DNA of 64,000 nt. It comes from a virus. The notes under the pieces were generated by a model. That model made no database searches. It saw only the letters and a list, made by a program, of their open reading frames with translations, and was not told the DNA's origin. Position 1 is the stretch's first letter. The number at the start of each line of letters is the position of its first letter. A program made the position numbers and the translations under genes. The stretch covers positions 62,001 through 126,000 of IMG/VR virus record IMGVR_UViG_3300020122_000238. The stretch is one strand, 5' to 3'. Of the stretch, positions 40,279 to 50,042 are shown in pieces.

Positions 40279-40665
40279 ATGCCAACCCATATCAACACAA
40301 CCGAATTGATTAACGATCTTCGGATTTTCATTCTCGAATATCCGGAAGTTGAAGCGGGCGAAGATTTGACCGCCTGTGGGGAAGGGTTACTTCGTTTTTG
40401 GGTGGGGCCCATTGGGGGTCACCCTCAGTGGAATGAGACTCCTCGGGAGTTTATCATTCGATCAGACAATCTTCGGCGAACTCCTCCTCAAGATACACAA
40501 TATTACAATTTAATCCGTACAAGACAGGGCCGAGCGGAATTAATCCGCTTATTCCGCTCCTACACACCACCGCCCCCTCAATTACCCAGCACGTCTTTTA
40601 ATTTTGAAGCTCATTCCCAACGCTTGACTGCTTGGTCCTTTGTTTTGGAAAACGAAGAACTTTGA
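40279..40665 (+). CDS. Hypothetical protein in AT-rich patch
   Basis: A 128-residue protein. The gene is clearly more AT-rich than its neighbours (ATTAATCCGC, TTTTAATTTTG runs), which suggests separate origin. It reads INDLRIFILEYPEVEAGEDL, GHPQWNETPREFIIRSDNL and ends FVLENEEL. There is no signal or membrane segment. It may be an inserted accessory gene between the spike and the giant baseplate gene, or a small baseplate component. Not recognised. Confidence 0.6.
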   Translation: MPTHINTTELINDLRIFILEYPEVEAGEDLTACGEGLLRFWVGPIGGHPQWNETPREFIIRSDNLRRTPPQDTQYYNLIRTRQGRAELIRLFRSYTPPPPQLPSTSFNFEAHSQRLTAWSFVLENEEL

Positions 40666-40696
40666 TTCATTGTAATGTGAGTACAAGGGTATAGTT

Positions 40697-43600
40697 ATGG
40701 GCTTTTCATTTAAGGGGTACGTCCTCGAACCCCCGCGTGTTGGACAGGCGAACTCCTCCTTCACGTCGTCTCCGAACAACTTCGTTTCGGATGATGTGGC
40801 GTTCGCTGCGATCTATCCTTTGGGGTCAGAGCCATCTCCCCGAGCTGAGTACCTGGTTCTCGTGCTCGGAGACGGCTCTTTGGCTGACGGAACCTTCGGG
40901 TGGACCAAGAACGAGGTCCTTCGGCGATTTGATTACGATGGTCGAGACCAAACTTTCAAACCCCTTCCTGGGGGAGCACTGATCGATGTGGGGGTCGTTG
41001 ATTCGACGATCAACACCCTCGCGACTCGACTCAAAGTCCCTCCGCCTGTTGTGGTTGCTTCCCCCGCGGCAGCCGCACCTTATCGTCTTTCGGTGGGGTC
41101 GGGGTCGGGGACTCAGCTCGCAACTTCGTTGGTGCTGGCGTTTGGATCTCCTTCGGTGGGGACCGTCGAGATCCTCCGCACGACGGGGCAGCTCAACTGG
41201 AACCCGGCCGATCTCGTGACCTACGTTGGCCAGCATGTGCGCTTCCAGCGCCAGAGCTTCTATGGGTTTGCGGAATCGAGTGGGCTTCTTGATCTTTCGT
41301 CTGACGCCCTATTGCTGAACCCCCTCCCGGCAACAGGTCAAGTGCCTCTCATTCGGGCTGGTTTCAGCTTGCACCTCATCGCAGATGAGGTCCCGAACGA
41401 GGGGTCTTTTTCGGGTAACCCCCCTTCTGGACATGTCGAGTGGGCTCGGACGACGGGACGTCTCAAGTTCAATTCAACCCTTCCGCTCAACTCGATCTAC
41501 TACGATGGCGTGCTGATGGCCACGGGGCTTCAATTGCCCCGTCAGACTATCGGGACCATCACAAGTCCTGACCCTATCGTTGGGCTCCCTGTCGATGGGG
41601 GAGACATCATCTTCCGTGTTCCTGGCGTCGTTCAGTTCCCACAACAGGAACGTGTGTCGCAGTTCAACCCCAATGGGAAGTTCGGCGTTGTCCAGATCCA
41701 ACCCGTCGGTAGCACGGGTCTTGTCGAGTTCTCTTTCATCGACAAGATCCTGTACGCAGGACAGCCCGTCGAGGTGATCTTCGGGGACCTCCTCATCGAG
41801 CGTGGAGTCTCGATGAGGTTCTTCCGGACGCCCGTGAATCTCAACGGTGCCGACCCGACGATCAAGGACATCACCAACGTCTACACAACCACGAATGCCA
41901 CGTTGGCCGATCCTATCATTGGGTCCCCCCAGGTCTTCCTCCCTGCGATCCCCATCGATGACCCTGTCTACCCCATCACTGTGCATGTGGAGCAGGGAAC
42001 GGGGCTCTTTCCTCCGGGGGTATTTCCGCGCCTCGATGTCCTACCCCTGCCCACGGGTCCTGGACCGACATACGGCTACATCCTCGACCTCCCGAAGCGG
42101 ATCTTCCAGTACGCCCAGCGGAAGAACAACGTTCTCGTCACCATCCCTCAGCTTGCCGGGGCTATCGCTCTTCCTGACCCTCTCGTCTTGACGACGAACT
42201 TCCTGGTCTCCCTGGAGACGGGGGTGGGGACGGGCATCTATACCCCGTTGACTCTCGGCCTTGACGCCATCCTCGAAGCAACCAGCGGGGTCGTCAACTT
42301 CACCACCACGCAGGGGACGAGCATCACCTCGGGCTCGACGGCGTCGTTCTCTGGGACCACGTTCACGGATACTGCGGGAGACTTCTCCGCTGTCCATGTG
42401 GGGGACACCCTCTCGATTCTCTCCGGCATCAACACCGTGTATACGGTCGCTGCCTTGATCTCCGGGACGTCCTTCAGAACGGATCTACCCGGCTCCGGTT
42501 CGGGTCTGAGCTACGAGATTCATCGTAGCCGTGAGGTTCTCGCCGATCGTTTCTTTCAAGAGGCGGTGCTCATCGACCCCAACACGAAGGTTGAGCGGGT
42601 GCGTTCTCTTGGGCCGATCCAGAACCTCCTCTCCTTCAACCTCGTTGGGCTAGCTCTGGGCACTTTCCCTGACCTCAGCACGTTCGAGGACCTGACTACG
42701 GACTTCATCAATATTGGGGTCCAGCCGGGGTACACCCTCACTTTGGCCTCTGGTCCCGATGCGGGGAGTCGCCGCATTGTTCGAGCTGTATCCCAGTTCC
42801 AGCTCACGGTTGAAGTTGATTTCATCTCAGTCACGGCAGCCTCCTACGGACTTGGTCGTAGGCTACACATTCCGCGATCGGCTGTTCAGAACGCTCGTTT
42901 TCGATTCGGCGCCAACACGTTCTCGACCTCGGTTGTCTTGGTTCCGAAGGACAGCAATTTCACGGACCCGTCGTTGATCCCTCAAGGACAGGTGGAAATC
43001 TCCCAGGAGACGGGCAACCTGAACTTCAGCGATGTGGACATCGCCGCTGGTCAAGATGTCTACTGGGTCAACCTTCTGACCCAAGGGCGGGACTACAAGA
43101 TCCAATCGGGCTTCGGGCTCGTCGAGTTCACGGATCGTTTCCTGGCTCTCGAAGAAGCCCTCATCACGTACACGCCGCTTACGGGAGATGGCCCCGCGCC
43201 GTCTTCAATCACGGAGAGGGCGACCTTCCTCGTGCGGAAGGAGATTGCACAGGATCACCCATCTCCGGTGTCGACCGTCTTCTTCAACCCTCTCGGGCGC
43301 TCTGTTGCCTCGAATCCTGTGCCGGGGGTTTACCGGGGTGGACGCCCTCAAAAGATCGGGACACAGGTCCTTGTCGATGTGGCAGCTTCCTCGGTCACCT
43401 TCCTGGCAGATGAACAGGTGACTGAAGCTCTTCCGCACGGCTCTGTGTTGGAACCCGACGAGCGGGTCTACGTCGACTACTTCGTCTACGAGGCTATTGG
43501 AGGCGAGAAGTCCGTTACGGTTCTCCAGCCTCCGATGTTCGTGGTTCAGGTGTCGTTGGAGGATGGGGCGACTTCGTTCGATGTCATCGGAGATCAGACG

Positions 43601-46600
43601 ACGGTCTTCCCGGCGGGGTATCTCCTTCGTGTTGAGACGGAGCGGGTCTTCCTCCTTGAGAGTTCGACTTACAATGCTCCGACCAACCTCACGACGGTCA
43701 CCCTGTCGTCGGGCTCGGACTTCCAAGAGACCTTGACGGGGCCCAAGCTTTACGTCTCCTCTGGCCCCATTCGTGTCCAACCCGCTGTCCTCTTCAGCTC
43801 GTACTTCGTCACGGAGTTGACTCCCTACGAGCCGGTCGCGCGAGGGATGAACAAGGTCTACATCCCTGGGGATCGAGCGGGGTCCTATCGAACGGGCTCA
43901 ATCCTTCTCTTCACGGATGGTCTGAGCAGTTTCCTCGACTTCTACCAGGTGACGGGGGCACTCTTGAACGAGTTCGGGAAGACGGAGATCACCCTCTCCT
44001 CGAACGTCCTCCGTCAGTACACGCCAGGGATCCATGCCCTCAAGGTCTCTGCACGGCCCATCCTGGAGGCCTCTGCAAAGAAGACCCTGACGAGCCGGTC
44101 TCCTGTGTTGACGCAGCCCTACTCGGTCTACCGTCGCATTGAAGGGCAAGTGGGGCACCTTCTCACGCAGTTGGTGGATTACACCCTCGATGAATCTGGG
44201 CAGATCACCTTCTCCCCTCCGTTGCAGGCTCGGGAAGAGATCACCTTGTTCTACACGGGGTATCGTCTCGTTCAGGCAGGGCTCCGGCTCCAGGCATCCT
44301 ATACGACCGTCATTGCTCCTGACGACGTTGTGAATGGGCTCGTGAACCAGAGCCTCCAGATGGATTACTCGATCTACTCGGCGGACTCCTTCTACTATCG
44401 GGTCGAGACGAGGACGAACTTTCGAATCGAGGTGGCGAAATCGATCTCCGATGATGCGAAGGCCGCCTCTCCTTCGGGAGGGCCCAACCTCTCGAACACG
44501 GCGGCCTCGAAGCTCTACGATCAAGGGCGGGAGTCGGTCTTCTTCTCCGAGGGGCACATCGCCAACGAAGACCTCGTCGCTCAGGTCATGCTCAAGCACT
44601 ACAACGACGCGACCAACTACCTGGAGGATGTCCTTCGGGATCTTGATGGTCGAGTCATTGGCTGCGCTGACGGGCGGTTCATCTTCGATGGAAAGCTCGA
44701 TAACCCGTTGGTGCCCTTGCCGCCGTTGGCCCAAGTCCCCCCGGGGCCGTTGCCTCAGCCTCCCAAGACTCTCTCGGCCTCGACGAATCAGATCGACGAC
44801 CAGGTTCTTCTCACACCGTTTCCCCTTGACCTGTCTGGGGGGCTCATTCCGTTCACGTTCACCGGGACGTGGGTGCCTGTCTTCAACCCTGGGCCTCTCA
44901 GTCGCTTCTACCCCACCGTGAAGTCCACGTTCGGGATCACGATCTCGGGGAAGGACACGAACGCTCAAGTCCAAGACGAGATCCTGGACCTGGGGGCAAA
45001 AAACCTGACGGGAGTCCAACAGATTCGCCGAAGGAGCCCGCGAGCCCGGATCCTCAAGCCGGCTCAAACGGGCTCCTCGACGTTCTACACGACAGACCCG
45101 AACGCGACCGACACGTTGTTGAGGCCCGCGTTCGTTGTCGGGCAAGCTGTTGATATCATTGCAGAAGATGGGACCCCTCTGCACGTCAACATTCCGCCTA
45201 ACGGCCTGGTACCCCCGCTCATCGTGATCACGAGCATTGGATCAAGCCCCGATACGATCACCATCGGTTTCCCGACCACGGTTGACATTCCGGCGGGAGC
45301 AACGATCACGGCCCCTCTTCTGGAGCCTGGGTATCCGAATCCCCCATATACGCCTGTGGGGAAGATTTACACGATTGGGCTTGAGTTCCTCGTCAACTTC
45401 GAGAAGGGGACGTTGCTATACCCCTTTGATATGTCTCTCTTCGGGATCCCATCGACTCCCCCCAACGCCAATGAGAGGATCCAGGCGGCGATCACCTTGA
45501 GCAACTCGTTGACGGAGCCCTTGCGATTCCCGGCTCTCGACGGGATTGCCTTGGACGATGACGGTGACGAATCGATCCCGCTCGTGAGTCCTTCGTTCGA
45601 GAGCGAGCTAGGTTTGCTCGGTTTCGAGCAAGACTATGTGGGGACGGGGAGTCCCTCTGTGGGGGGGATCCTCCAGAATCCCCTCACAACGCCGCCCTAT
45701 GTGGGGACGGGGAGCTTGAACGTCGCCAAGACCATCATTACGGCCGCCGTCAACTTCCCTAGCCCTGTCCCCCAGATGTACGACCTCGTGCGTATCACGG
45801 GTGGGCTCAATGGCTCGACCAGCTACCGACGAATCACGGCCGTTGGAGCCAACACGGTGACTGTGGACACGGCGTTCACTACCCAGGATGCAGGTTTCCC
45901 GTTCACCATCACGGTGAGCAACCGGACCACGGTATCTGGTTTCTTGGTGAGCAGCGTGGGGAATGTCATGACGGACACGACCGCGGACTTCACCACGGGT
46001 GGTGTTCGAGCGGGGTATACGGTTGTGATCACGTCAGGGGTGTCCGCTGGAGATCGCCGGCAGATCGTCTCCTTCACGACAAATGACTTGGCGGTGGACC
46101 ATCCCTTCACAACTGACGGAGTCATTCTCCAGTATCGTATCGACGATGCGCTCAACACCTTCAGTGACCTTGCGCATCTCACCTCGTCCTTGACGGCTGC
46201 GAAAGCTCTCATTCTCACCAATGTGGCTCCAGCTCTCCCTGCAATCACTCCCGTCAACTCGGAGAAGATCGCAATCGAGGCGTTCTTTGAGTACGTGTTG
46301 ACCGACCTCCTTTCGCCCATCACCCAGGTGGGTACGGCTGCGGGAACGGTGTTGACGGGAACCACGGACTTCGTTGCAGCCGGGGTACAAGCTGGGGACC
46401 TCGTCTACATCCCTACGGATGGCAACGGGAATGACGGCTTCTACAAGGTCGTGAATCCCCCTCCGACGACAACCACCCTCAACGTTGATGTGGCTTTCGC
46501 CACCAATGCCGCGGTCTCTTTCCGCGTGACGCGGGCATTTGGGGTGACGATCAAGAAGAGCTTCTCTGACCTCTTCACCATCCTCAAGAACTCTGTGGCT

Positions 46601-46972
46601 TACGCTGCGGGGTTCGATACTTTCAACGCTCTCGTGCAGGCGACGGTTCCTGTCGTGGTTCCGGGCCCGGTCGTCGACCCCAACATGTACGCCAACAGCA
46701 TCCTACCTTCCGACGTGCTCGCTCGGGGAGCTGTGGTAGACGCTCGACTCACGGGGTTGACGGACCCCTCGGGCCCCATCAACACGATCCAGAACATCCT
46801 CAAGAGCATCGAGAAGCTCTACGACAAGAGGTACGCTTGGCTCGATGCTCGGCTCAACCTCACGAAGGGCTACCTTCCAAAGAAGGCCCGAGCAGTGACC
46901 GATCGGCAAAAGACGCAACTAGAGCTTGTGAAACAGCTCTATAAGATCCTGGCAACGCAAGGAGGCGGCTGA
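40697..46972 (+). CDS. Giant modular baseplate/fibre protein (2091 aa)
   Basis: A single uninterrupted frame of 2091 residues, beta-rich throughout. At least five copies of a ~65-residue unit occur (roughly 545-608, 662-721, 1668-1740, 1748-1818, 1878-1945) with the pattern T..DF...GV.AGD...I.SG...G...I......L.VD..F...... Y.I (for example TDTTADFTTGGVRAGYTVVI). Other parts have VTVLVNG-like and PIVDGT-like modules shared with the sheath. The C-terminus is helical (IQNILKSIEKLYDKRYAWLD). It probably forms a baseplate periphery or long fibre. Its stop overlaps the start of a small gene. Ribosome site AAGGG; GC rises sharply from the preceding gene. Confidence 0.75.
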   Translation: MGFSFKGYVLEPPRVGQANSSFTSSPNNFVSDDVAFAAIYPLGSEPSPRAEYLVLVLGDGSLADGTFGWTKNEVLRRFDYDGRDQTFKPLPGGALIDVGVVDSTINTLATRLKVPPPVVVASPAAAAPYRLSVGSGSGTQLATSLVLAFGSPSVGTVEILRTTGQLNWNPADLVTYVGQHVRFQRQSFYGFAESSGLLDLSSDALLLNPLPATGQVPLIRAGFSLHLIADEVPNEGSFSGNPPSGHVEWARTTGRLKFNSTLPLNSIYYDGVLMATGLQLPRQTIGTITSPDPIVGLPVDGGDIIFRVPGVVQFPQQERVSQFNPNGKFGVVQIQPVGSTGLVEFSFIDKILYAGQPVEVIFGDLLIERGVSMRFFRTPVNLNGADPTIKDITNVYTTTNATLADPIIGSPQVFLPAIPIDDPVYPITVHVEQGTGLFPPGVFPRLDVLPLPTGPGPTYGYILDLPKRIFQYAQRKNNVLVTIPQLAGAIALPDPLVLTTNFLVSLETGVGTGIYTPLTLGLDAILEATSGVVNFTTTQGTSITSGSTASFSGTTFTDTAGDFSAVHVGDTLSILSGINTVYTVAALISGTSFRTDLPGSGSGLSYEIHRSREVLADRFFQEAVLIDPNTKVERVRSLGPIQNLLSFNLVGLALGTFPDLSTFEDLTTDFINIGVQPGYTLTLASGPDAGSRRIVRAVSQFQLTVEVDFISVTAASYGLGRRLHIPRSAVQNARFRFGANTFSTSVVLVPKDSNFTDPSLIPQGQVEISQETGNLNFSDVDIAAGQDVYWVNLLTQGRDYKIQSGFGLVEFTDRFLALEEALITYTPLTGDGPAPSSITERATFLVRKEIAQDHPSPVSTVFFNPLGRSVASNPVPGVYRGGRPQKIGTQVLVDVAASSVTFLADEQVTEALPHGSVLEPDERVYVDYFVYEAIGGEKSVTVLQPPMFVVQVSLEDGATSFDVIGDQTTVFPAGYLLRVETERVFLLESSTYNAPTNLTTVTLSSGSDFQETLTGPKLYVSSGPIRVQPAVLFSSYFVTELTPYEPVARGMNKVYIPGDRAGSYRTGSILLFTDGLSSFLDFYQVTGALLNEFGKTEITLSSNVLRQYTPGIHALKVSARPILEASAKKTLTSRSPVLTQPYSVYRRIEGQVGHLLTQLVDYTLDESGQITFSPPLQAREEITLFYTGYRLVQAGLRLQASYTTVIAPDDVVNGLVNQSLQMDYSIYSADSFYYRVETRTNFRIEVAKSISDDAKAASPSGGPNLSNTAASKLYDQGRESVFFSEGHIANEDLVAQVMLKHYNDATNYLEDVLRDLDGRVIGCADGRFIFDGKLDNPLVPLPPLAQVPPGPLPQPPKTLSASTNQIDDQVLLTPFPLDLSGGLIPFTFTGTWVPVFNPGPLSRFYPTVKSTFGITISGKDTNAQVQDEILDLGAKNLTGVQQIRRRSPRARILKPAQTGSSTFYTTDPNATDTLLRPAFVVGQAVDIIAEDGTPLHVNIPPNGLVPPLIVITSIGSSPDTITIGFPTTVDIPAGATITAPLLEPGYPNPPYTPVGKIYTIGLEFLVNFEKGTLLYPFDMSLFGIPSTPPNANERIQAAITLSNSLTEPLRFPALDGIALDDDGDESIPLVSPSFESELGLLGFEQDYVGTGSPSVGGILQNPLTTPPYVGTGSLNVAKTIITAAVNFPSPVPQMYDLVRITGGLNGSTSYRRITAVGANTVTVDTAFTTQDAGFPFTITVSNRTTVSGFLVSSVGNVMTDTTADFTTGGVRAGYTVVITSGVSAGDRRQIVSFTTNDLAVDHPFTTDGVILQYRIDDALNTFSDLAHLTSSLTAAKALILTNVAPALPAITPVNSEKIAIEAFFEYVLTDLLSPITQVGTAAGTVLTGTTDFVAAGVQAGDLVYIPTDGNGNDGFYKVVNPPPTTTTLNVDVAFATNAAVSFRVTRAFGVTIKKSFSDLFTILKNSVAYAAGFDTFNALVQATVPVVVPGPVVDPNMYANSILPSDVLARGAVVDARLTGLTDPSGPINTIQNILKSIEKLYDKRYAWLDARLNLTKGYLPKKARAVTDRQKTQLELVKQLYKILATQGGG

Positions 46973-47148
46973 TGTCGGACGAAAAAGCACCGGAAGAGAC
47001 TCCCGCTCCGGCTCCTGGCTGGGAGCACCGTCAAGAGCTTGGGATCCAGAAGCACATGCGAGAGGTCATCAAGTTGACCATCGAGGCTTCCGAGAAGGAG
47101 CTGTCGGCTCTGCAACGTAAGGTTCGACGCCTGACGTACGGGAGCTGA
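46972..47148 (+). CDS. Small helical protein (58 aa)
   Basis: A 58-residue gene whose ATG overlaps the giant gene's stop (TGATG), with GGAGG just upstream. It begins with an acidic, Pro/Ala-rich stretch (SDEKAPEETPAPAPGWE) and continues as a basic amphipathic helix (VIKLTIEASEKELSALQRKV). It is closely followed by the next structural gene, so it is probably part of the tail operon, perhaps an assembly factor. Function unknown. Confidence 0.65.
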   Translation: MSDEKAPEETPAPAPGWEHRQELGIQKHMREVIKLTIEASEKELSALQRKVRRLTYGS

Positions 47149-47149
47149 T

Positions 47150-49321
47150 ATGGCTGCTCAGGCTAACTGGAAATCGTTCAAGCTACAGGTGCCCGGCGAG
47201 CCCCTACTGAAGAAAATTAGTACGGCGCTGGAGACGCTCGTCACCCTCTTGGACGTTCTCAAGGCCATTCTGGAGACAGTCAAGGTCTTTCTGATCGACT
47301 TCGGGAACCCCATCAAGGCCATCGTTCAAGCCCTGATCGACCTCGTCACGAAGCTCTTCAAGACGCTACAACGGTCGGGCTTCTACCTCTACCTGGACAT
47401 CCCGGACCCTTCGAAGGACCCGAGCTTCAAGAGGCAAGTTGGGGGCTATCGTGGGTTCGCCCAGCGCTTCAAGTCTTCCCTCGTCGACAGCAAGGACCCC
47501 AACCGCCCTCAGCCCACCTCGGGTTTCTTGACGGGAGGCTACGTCGTCCTCCTCGTTGACGTGGATGGACCGGTTCAGTTGTTGACGCGGATCCAGGTTC
47601 TTCTTCGCCTCTTCGGACAGGAGTTCCTGAACCCCCATTACGCAGCTCCGTCGAACGTGAGGGTCCTCCCTGTGGGCGCAAAGGGAGACCCCATTTTGGC
47701 GATCTCCAAAATCTTCACGACGCCTCCGACGGCCCTTGCCATCGAGTGGTCTCTTCCTTCCACGACCCCGGGACCGGACCCGGGCTTCTCTGGGATCACA
47801 TCCCAGATCAGCACGGAGTTCTACCCCCCGAAGTGGCTCATCGAGAAGAGCACGACCCCTCCGGTTCAAGAAGTCCCGGATGATCAGCTCGGCGACAACT
47901 CCCTTGCTGGCTACGTCACGACGCAAATCGAGTCCAACTATATCGACCCCCGAAACAACAATCTGCCGATCAAGAGGAAGATCAAGCTCAAGGATGAGTA
48001 TGGGGACCCCTTCGTCAAGATGCAGGAATACATCGTAGTTGACGCTTCGGTCAACTCCATGTCTTTCTTTCTCGGGCAACTAGGCACCTTCCGGTATATC
48101 GACAAGAACGTTGAGCCCGATAAGGCCTACTTCTACAGGGTTAGGGCCTTTTCTGGCGAACTGGCTATCTCCGGCAAGACTATCACCTTCGAGAAGCCCT
48201 CTCAGAACTTGAACGATGGTGGGAAGTACTTCCTACGTTGGCCTGGCAAAAGCGCTACAAATCCACCCATCGTTGGCCGGGGGTCATCTATCCTTCGGGG
48301 GAGGATTCCAAAACTCCCGCCCAACTTCGATGTCATTGGGGTTTTGAAGGCCGTCTATCTCACGGCCTTCTCCCTCGACTTCCACTTGCCGGCGGCGCCT
48401 GGAGACAAGTTCAACTCCCAGGGGCTCCCGCTCGATGATTCAACTTTGACGAGTCACATCGGGATGGGGTCGCTCACGAGTCAGGCTGGATCTCTTGCAG
48501 CATTCTCCTCTGTCCCGATTCTGAACCTGCTCAGCCAAGCAACGTCTCTGACGACCAGCTCGAACCCCGTCACGGGGAATCCTCTGTCGATGCCATGGCA
48601 GCGGAAGGCGGTTCGTTTTCAGTCTTCCCGGCTGACGATCGCGATCACGTCGGCGATGCTTGATGCAGGGGGATCCTTCGTCGAGGGCTTCCGAGGCTTC
48701 ATGCAGGGGCCTCTTCCCAAGGGGACAATCAACATCTCGTGGCCGACTCCCACGGACACGTTGGAGAAGCTCGTCCTGGCGTTCACGAGGGTCGACCAGG
48801 GGCATGTGAGCGATGACACGGCAAAAGCCTGGAAGCTGGCTTTTGCCAACCCCCAGGTGCGCCTTAACGTCCTGGCAGTGGTCAACTATTTGAGGACCTT
48901 CACGTTGGGGGGTTCACGTCCCGACTGGATCCAGGTCTCTCTTCTACGAGACATCATCCCATGGGCGGGGCAGTTCCTCTATGACATCATTGCCAAGATC
49001 CAGGCTCTTGTGGACGCCTTCCGAGGGGTGGTCGACGAGATCAAGGCCTTCATCGACCTGCTCATCCGCAAGATCGACACCTTGGAGAAATTCATCAAGT
49101 TCCTTCTGTCGATTCTCGATTTCATCGAGAGCCTCCAGATCGACTTCGCCGTCCTCTTCATCCCGTCAGTCTCGGGTGATGTTGGAGATTGGATCGCGGC
49201 GTTTGATGGGGCTCAGAACCAGCCAACGAGCGGACCTCAAGGGTATGCAGCGGGGATCGCTTTGGCCTATCTCGCACCGGATGTTGCGGATCTCGTTTCA
49301 GCTCTCCAGCTCATCTTCTAG
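47150..49321 (+). CDS. Tail/baseplate structural protein
   Basis: A 723-residue protein with a helical N-terminus (ALETLVTLLDVLKAILETV), a beta-rich middle, and a long helical region near 605-680 (FLYDIIAKIQALVDAFRG, FIDLLIRKIDTLEKFIKFLL) that could form a coiled coil. YFYRVRAFSGELAISG (~325) resembles a fibronectin-III-type strand pattern. It lies within the baseplate operon and its stop overlaps a convergent minus-strand gene by 2 bp. A precise role is not recognisable. Confidence 0.65.
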   Translation: MAAQANWKSFKLQVPGEPLLKKISTALETLVTLLDVLKAILETVKVFLIDFGNPIKAIVQALIDLVTKLFKTLQRSGFYLYLDIPDPSKDPSFKRQVGGYRGFAQRFKSSLVDSKDPNRPQPTSGFLTGGYVVLLVDVDGPVQLLTRIQVLLRLFGQEFLNPHYAAPSNVRVLPVGAKGDPILAISKIFTTPPTALAIEWSLPSTTPGPDPGFSGITSQISTEFYPPKWLIEKSTTPPVQEVPDDQLGDNSLAGYVTTQIESNYIDPRNNNLPIKRKIKLKDEYGDPFVKMQEYIVVDASVNSMSFFLGQLGTFRYIDKNVEPDKAYFYRVRAFSGELAISGKTITFEKPSQNLNDGGKYFLRWPGKSATNPPIVGRGSSILRGRIPKLPPNFDVIGVLKAVYLTAFSLDFHLPAAPGDKFNSQGLPLDDSTLTSHIGMGSLTSQAGSLAAFSSVPILNLLSQATSLTTSSNPVTGNPLSMPWQRKAVRFQSSRLTIAITSAMLDAGGSFVEGFRGFMQGPLPKGTINISWPTPTDTLEKLVLAFTRVDQGHVSDDTAKAWKLAFANPQVRLNVLAVVNYLRTFTLGGSRPDWIQVSLLRDIIPWAGQFLYDIIAKIQALVDAFRGVVDEIKAFIDLLIRKIDTLEKFIKFLLSILDFIESLQIDFAVLFIPSVSGDVGDWIAAFDGAQNQPTSGPQGYAAGIALAYLAPDVADLVSALQLIF

Positions 49322-49671
49322 CGCTTGTTTTTGGGTCGGATCTTGTCTCCGCGAGGAACGATTCGGACGAGCTTGTAGCGCCATCGATCCGGACGGGGTT
49401 TGGCTCGTCGTCCAAATTGCCAGCCCACATGACTGCGGGTCTTGAGCTTGTTCCAAATGATGTTTCGGGCCTCCTCCCAAGTAAACTTGGACGCGAGCGA
49501 TTGCATCCCCACCCAACTCCACTTGTGGCCATCAACAAGGATCCAATGTAGCGGATACTTCGGGTCCTTGTATCGTTCCACAAGCTTGGCCGCCCCTCCC
49601 GCAGGTTCGGTCCCCTTTTCGACCCACGTCAGGTACTCGTCACCACTTTTGATGAAATAGTCTCGATCCAT
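49318..49671 (-). CDS. Hypothetical protein (minus strand)
   Basis: A 117-residue basic protein (start ATG at MDRDYFIKSG; a GTG five codons earlier is possible). It has a Trp-rich middle (HWILVDGHKWSWVG, FTWEEARNIIWNKL) and a basic tail (RRAKPRPDRWRYKLVRIVPR), suggesting nucleic-acid binding. Upstream on its strand is GGTGTACTTCTA, similar to the TGTAGTTTCTAT elements elsewhere. Its stop overlaps the stop of the preceding + gene. No family recognised. Confidence 0.6.
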   Translation of the reverse strand: MDRDYFIKSGDEYLTWVEKGTEPAGGAAKLVERYKDPKYPLHWILVDGHKWSWVGMQSLASKFTWEEARNIIWNKLKTRSHVGWQFGRRAKPRPDRWRYKLVRIVPRGDKIRPKNKR

Positions 49672-49705
49672 CTGGTAGAAGTACACCAGAAGGGGAGCAT
49701 CTTCT

Positions 49706-49736
49706 AAAGTTCTCCCCCTTGTAGGAGAAGAACTTT
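49706..49736 (+). promoter_or_regulatory. Hairpin sequestering ribosome site and start codon
   Basis: AAAGTTCT (49706-49713) pairs with AGAACTTT (49729-49736), with further partial C/G pairing inside. The right side contains AGGAG (49723-49727) and the TTG start at 49735. This is a second endonuclease gene with a hidden ribosome site, as at 9170-9219. Confidence 0.5.
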
Positions 49737-50042
49737 GGCCAAGGTACTCACACCCGAACAGGAGGCGGCGCTTGTGTTGGCGTACCTCGGCGGTTCCTCA
49801 GGGGTTGGACCTCGGGTCACTTCGAAGCCATGTGGCAGATACAAGCTGGGAAGTGTGCAATCTGCCACATTGAGATGGCCAAAAAAGGTCGAAGCAGCAC
49901 GGCAGTACATGCCGACCACGACCATCTCACGGGGAAGGTTCGAGCCCTGCTGTGCTCAAATTGCAACAGGGGTCTCGGCAACTTCAGGGACTCGCCGGAA
50001 TTTCTCTTGTCGTCTGCGGCCTATTTGGGGGTTCACAAGTGA
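49735..50042 (+). pseudogene. EndoVII-like HNH endonuclease, frame-disrupted
   Basis: The C-terminal part (from ATG 49830, 70 aa) is a clear recombination-endonuclease-VII-type HNH domain: CAICHIEM, ADHDHLTGKVRALLCSNCNRGLG. The well-placed start (TTG 49735, AGGAG upstream) opens a different frame encoding LTPEQEAALVLAYLGGSSG. The natural upstream sequence FEAMWQIQ of the HNH frame has no start of its own before the ATG. A frameshift between about 49795 and 49825 would join them. Either the gene is broken, a base is miscalled, or a short HNH-only protein is made. EndoVII enzymes resolve branched DNA; many phage copies act as homing nucleases. Confidence 0.6.

Noticed and set aside
45633-45715. 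18-bp direct repeat CTATGTGGGGACGGGGAG in the 2091-aa gene
   Set aside because: It encodes the repeated YVGTGS turn of adjacent protein modules, so it is explained by domain repetition.
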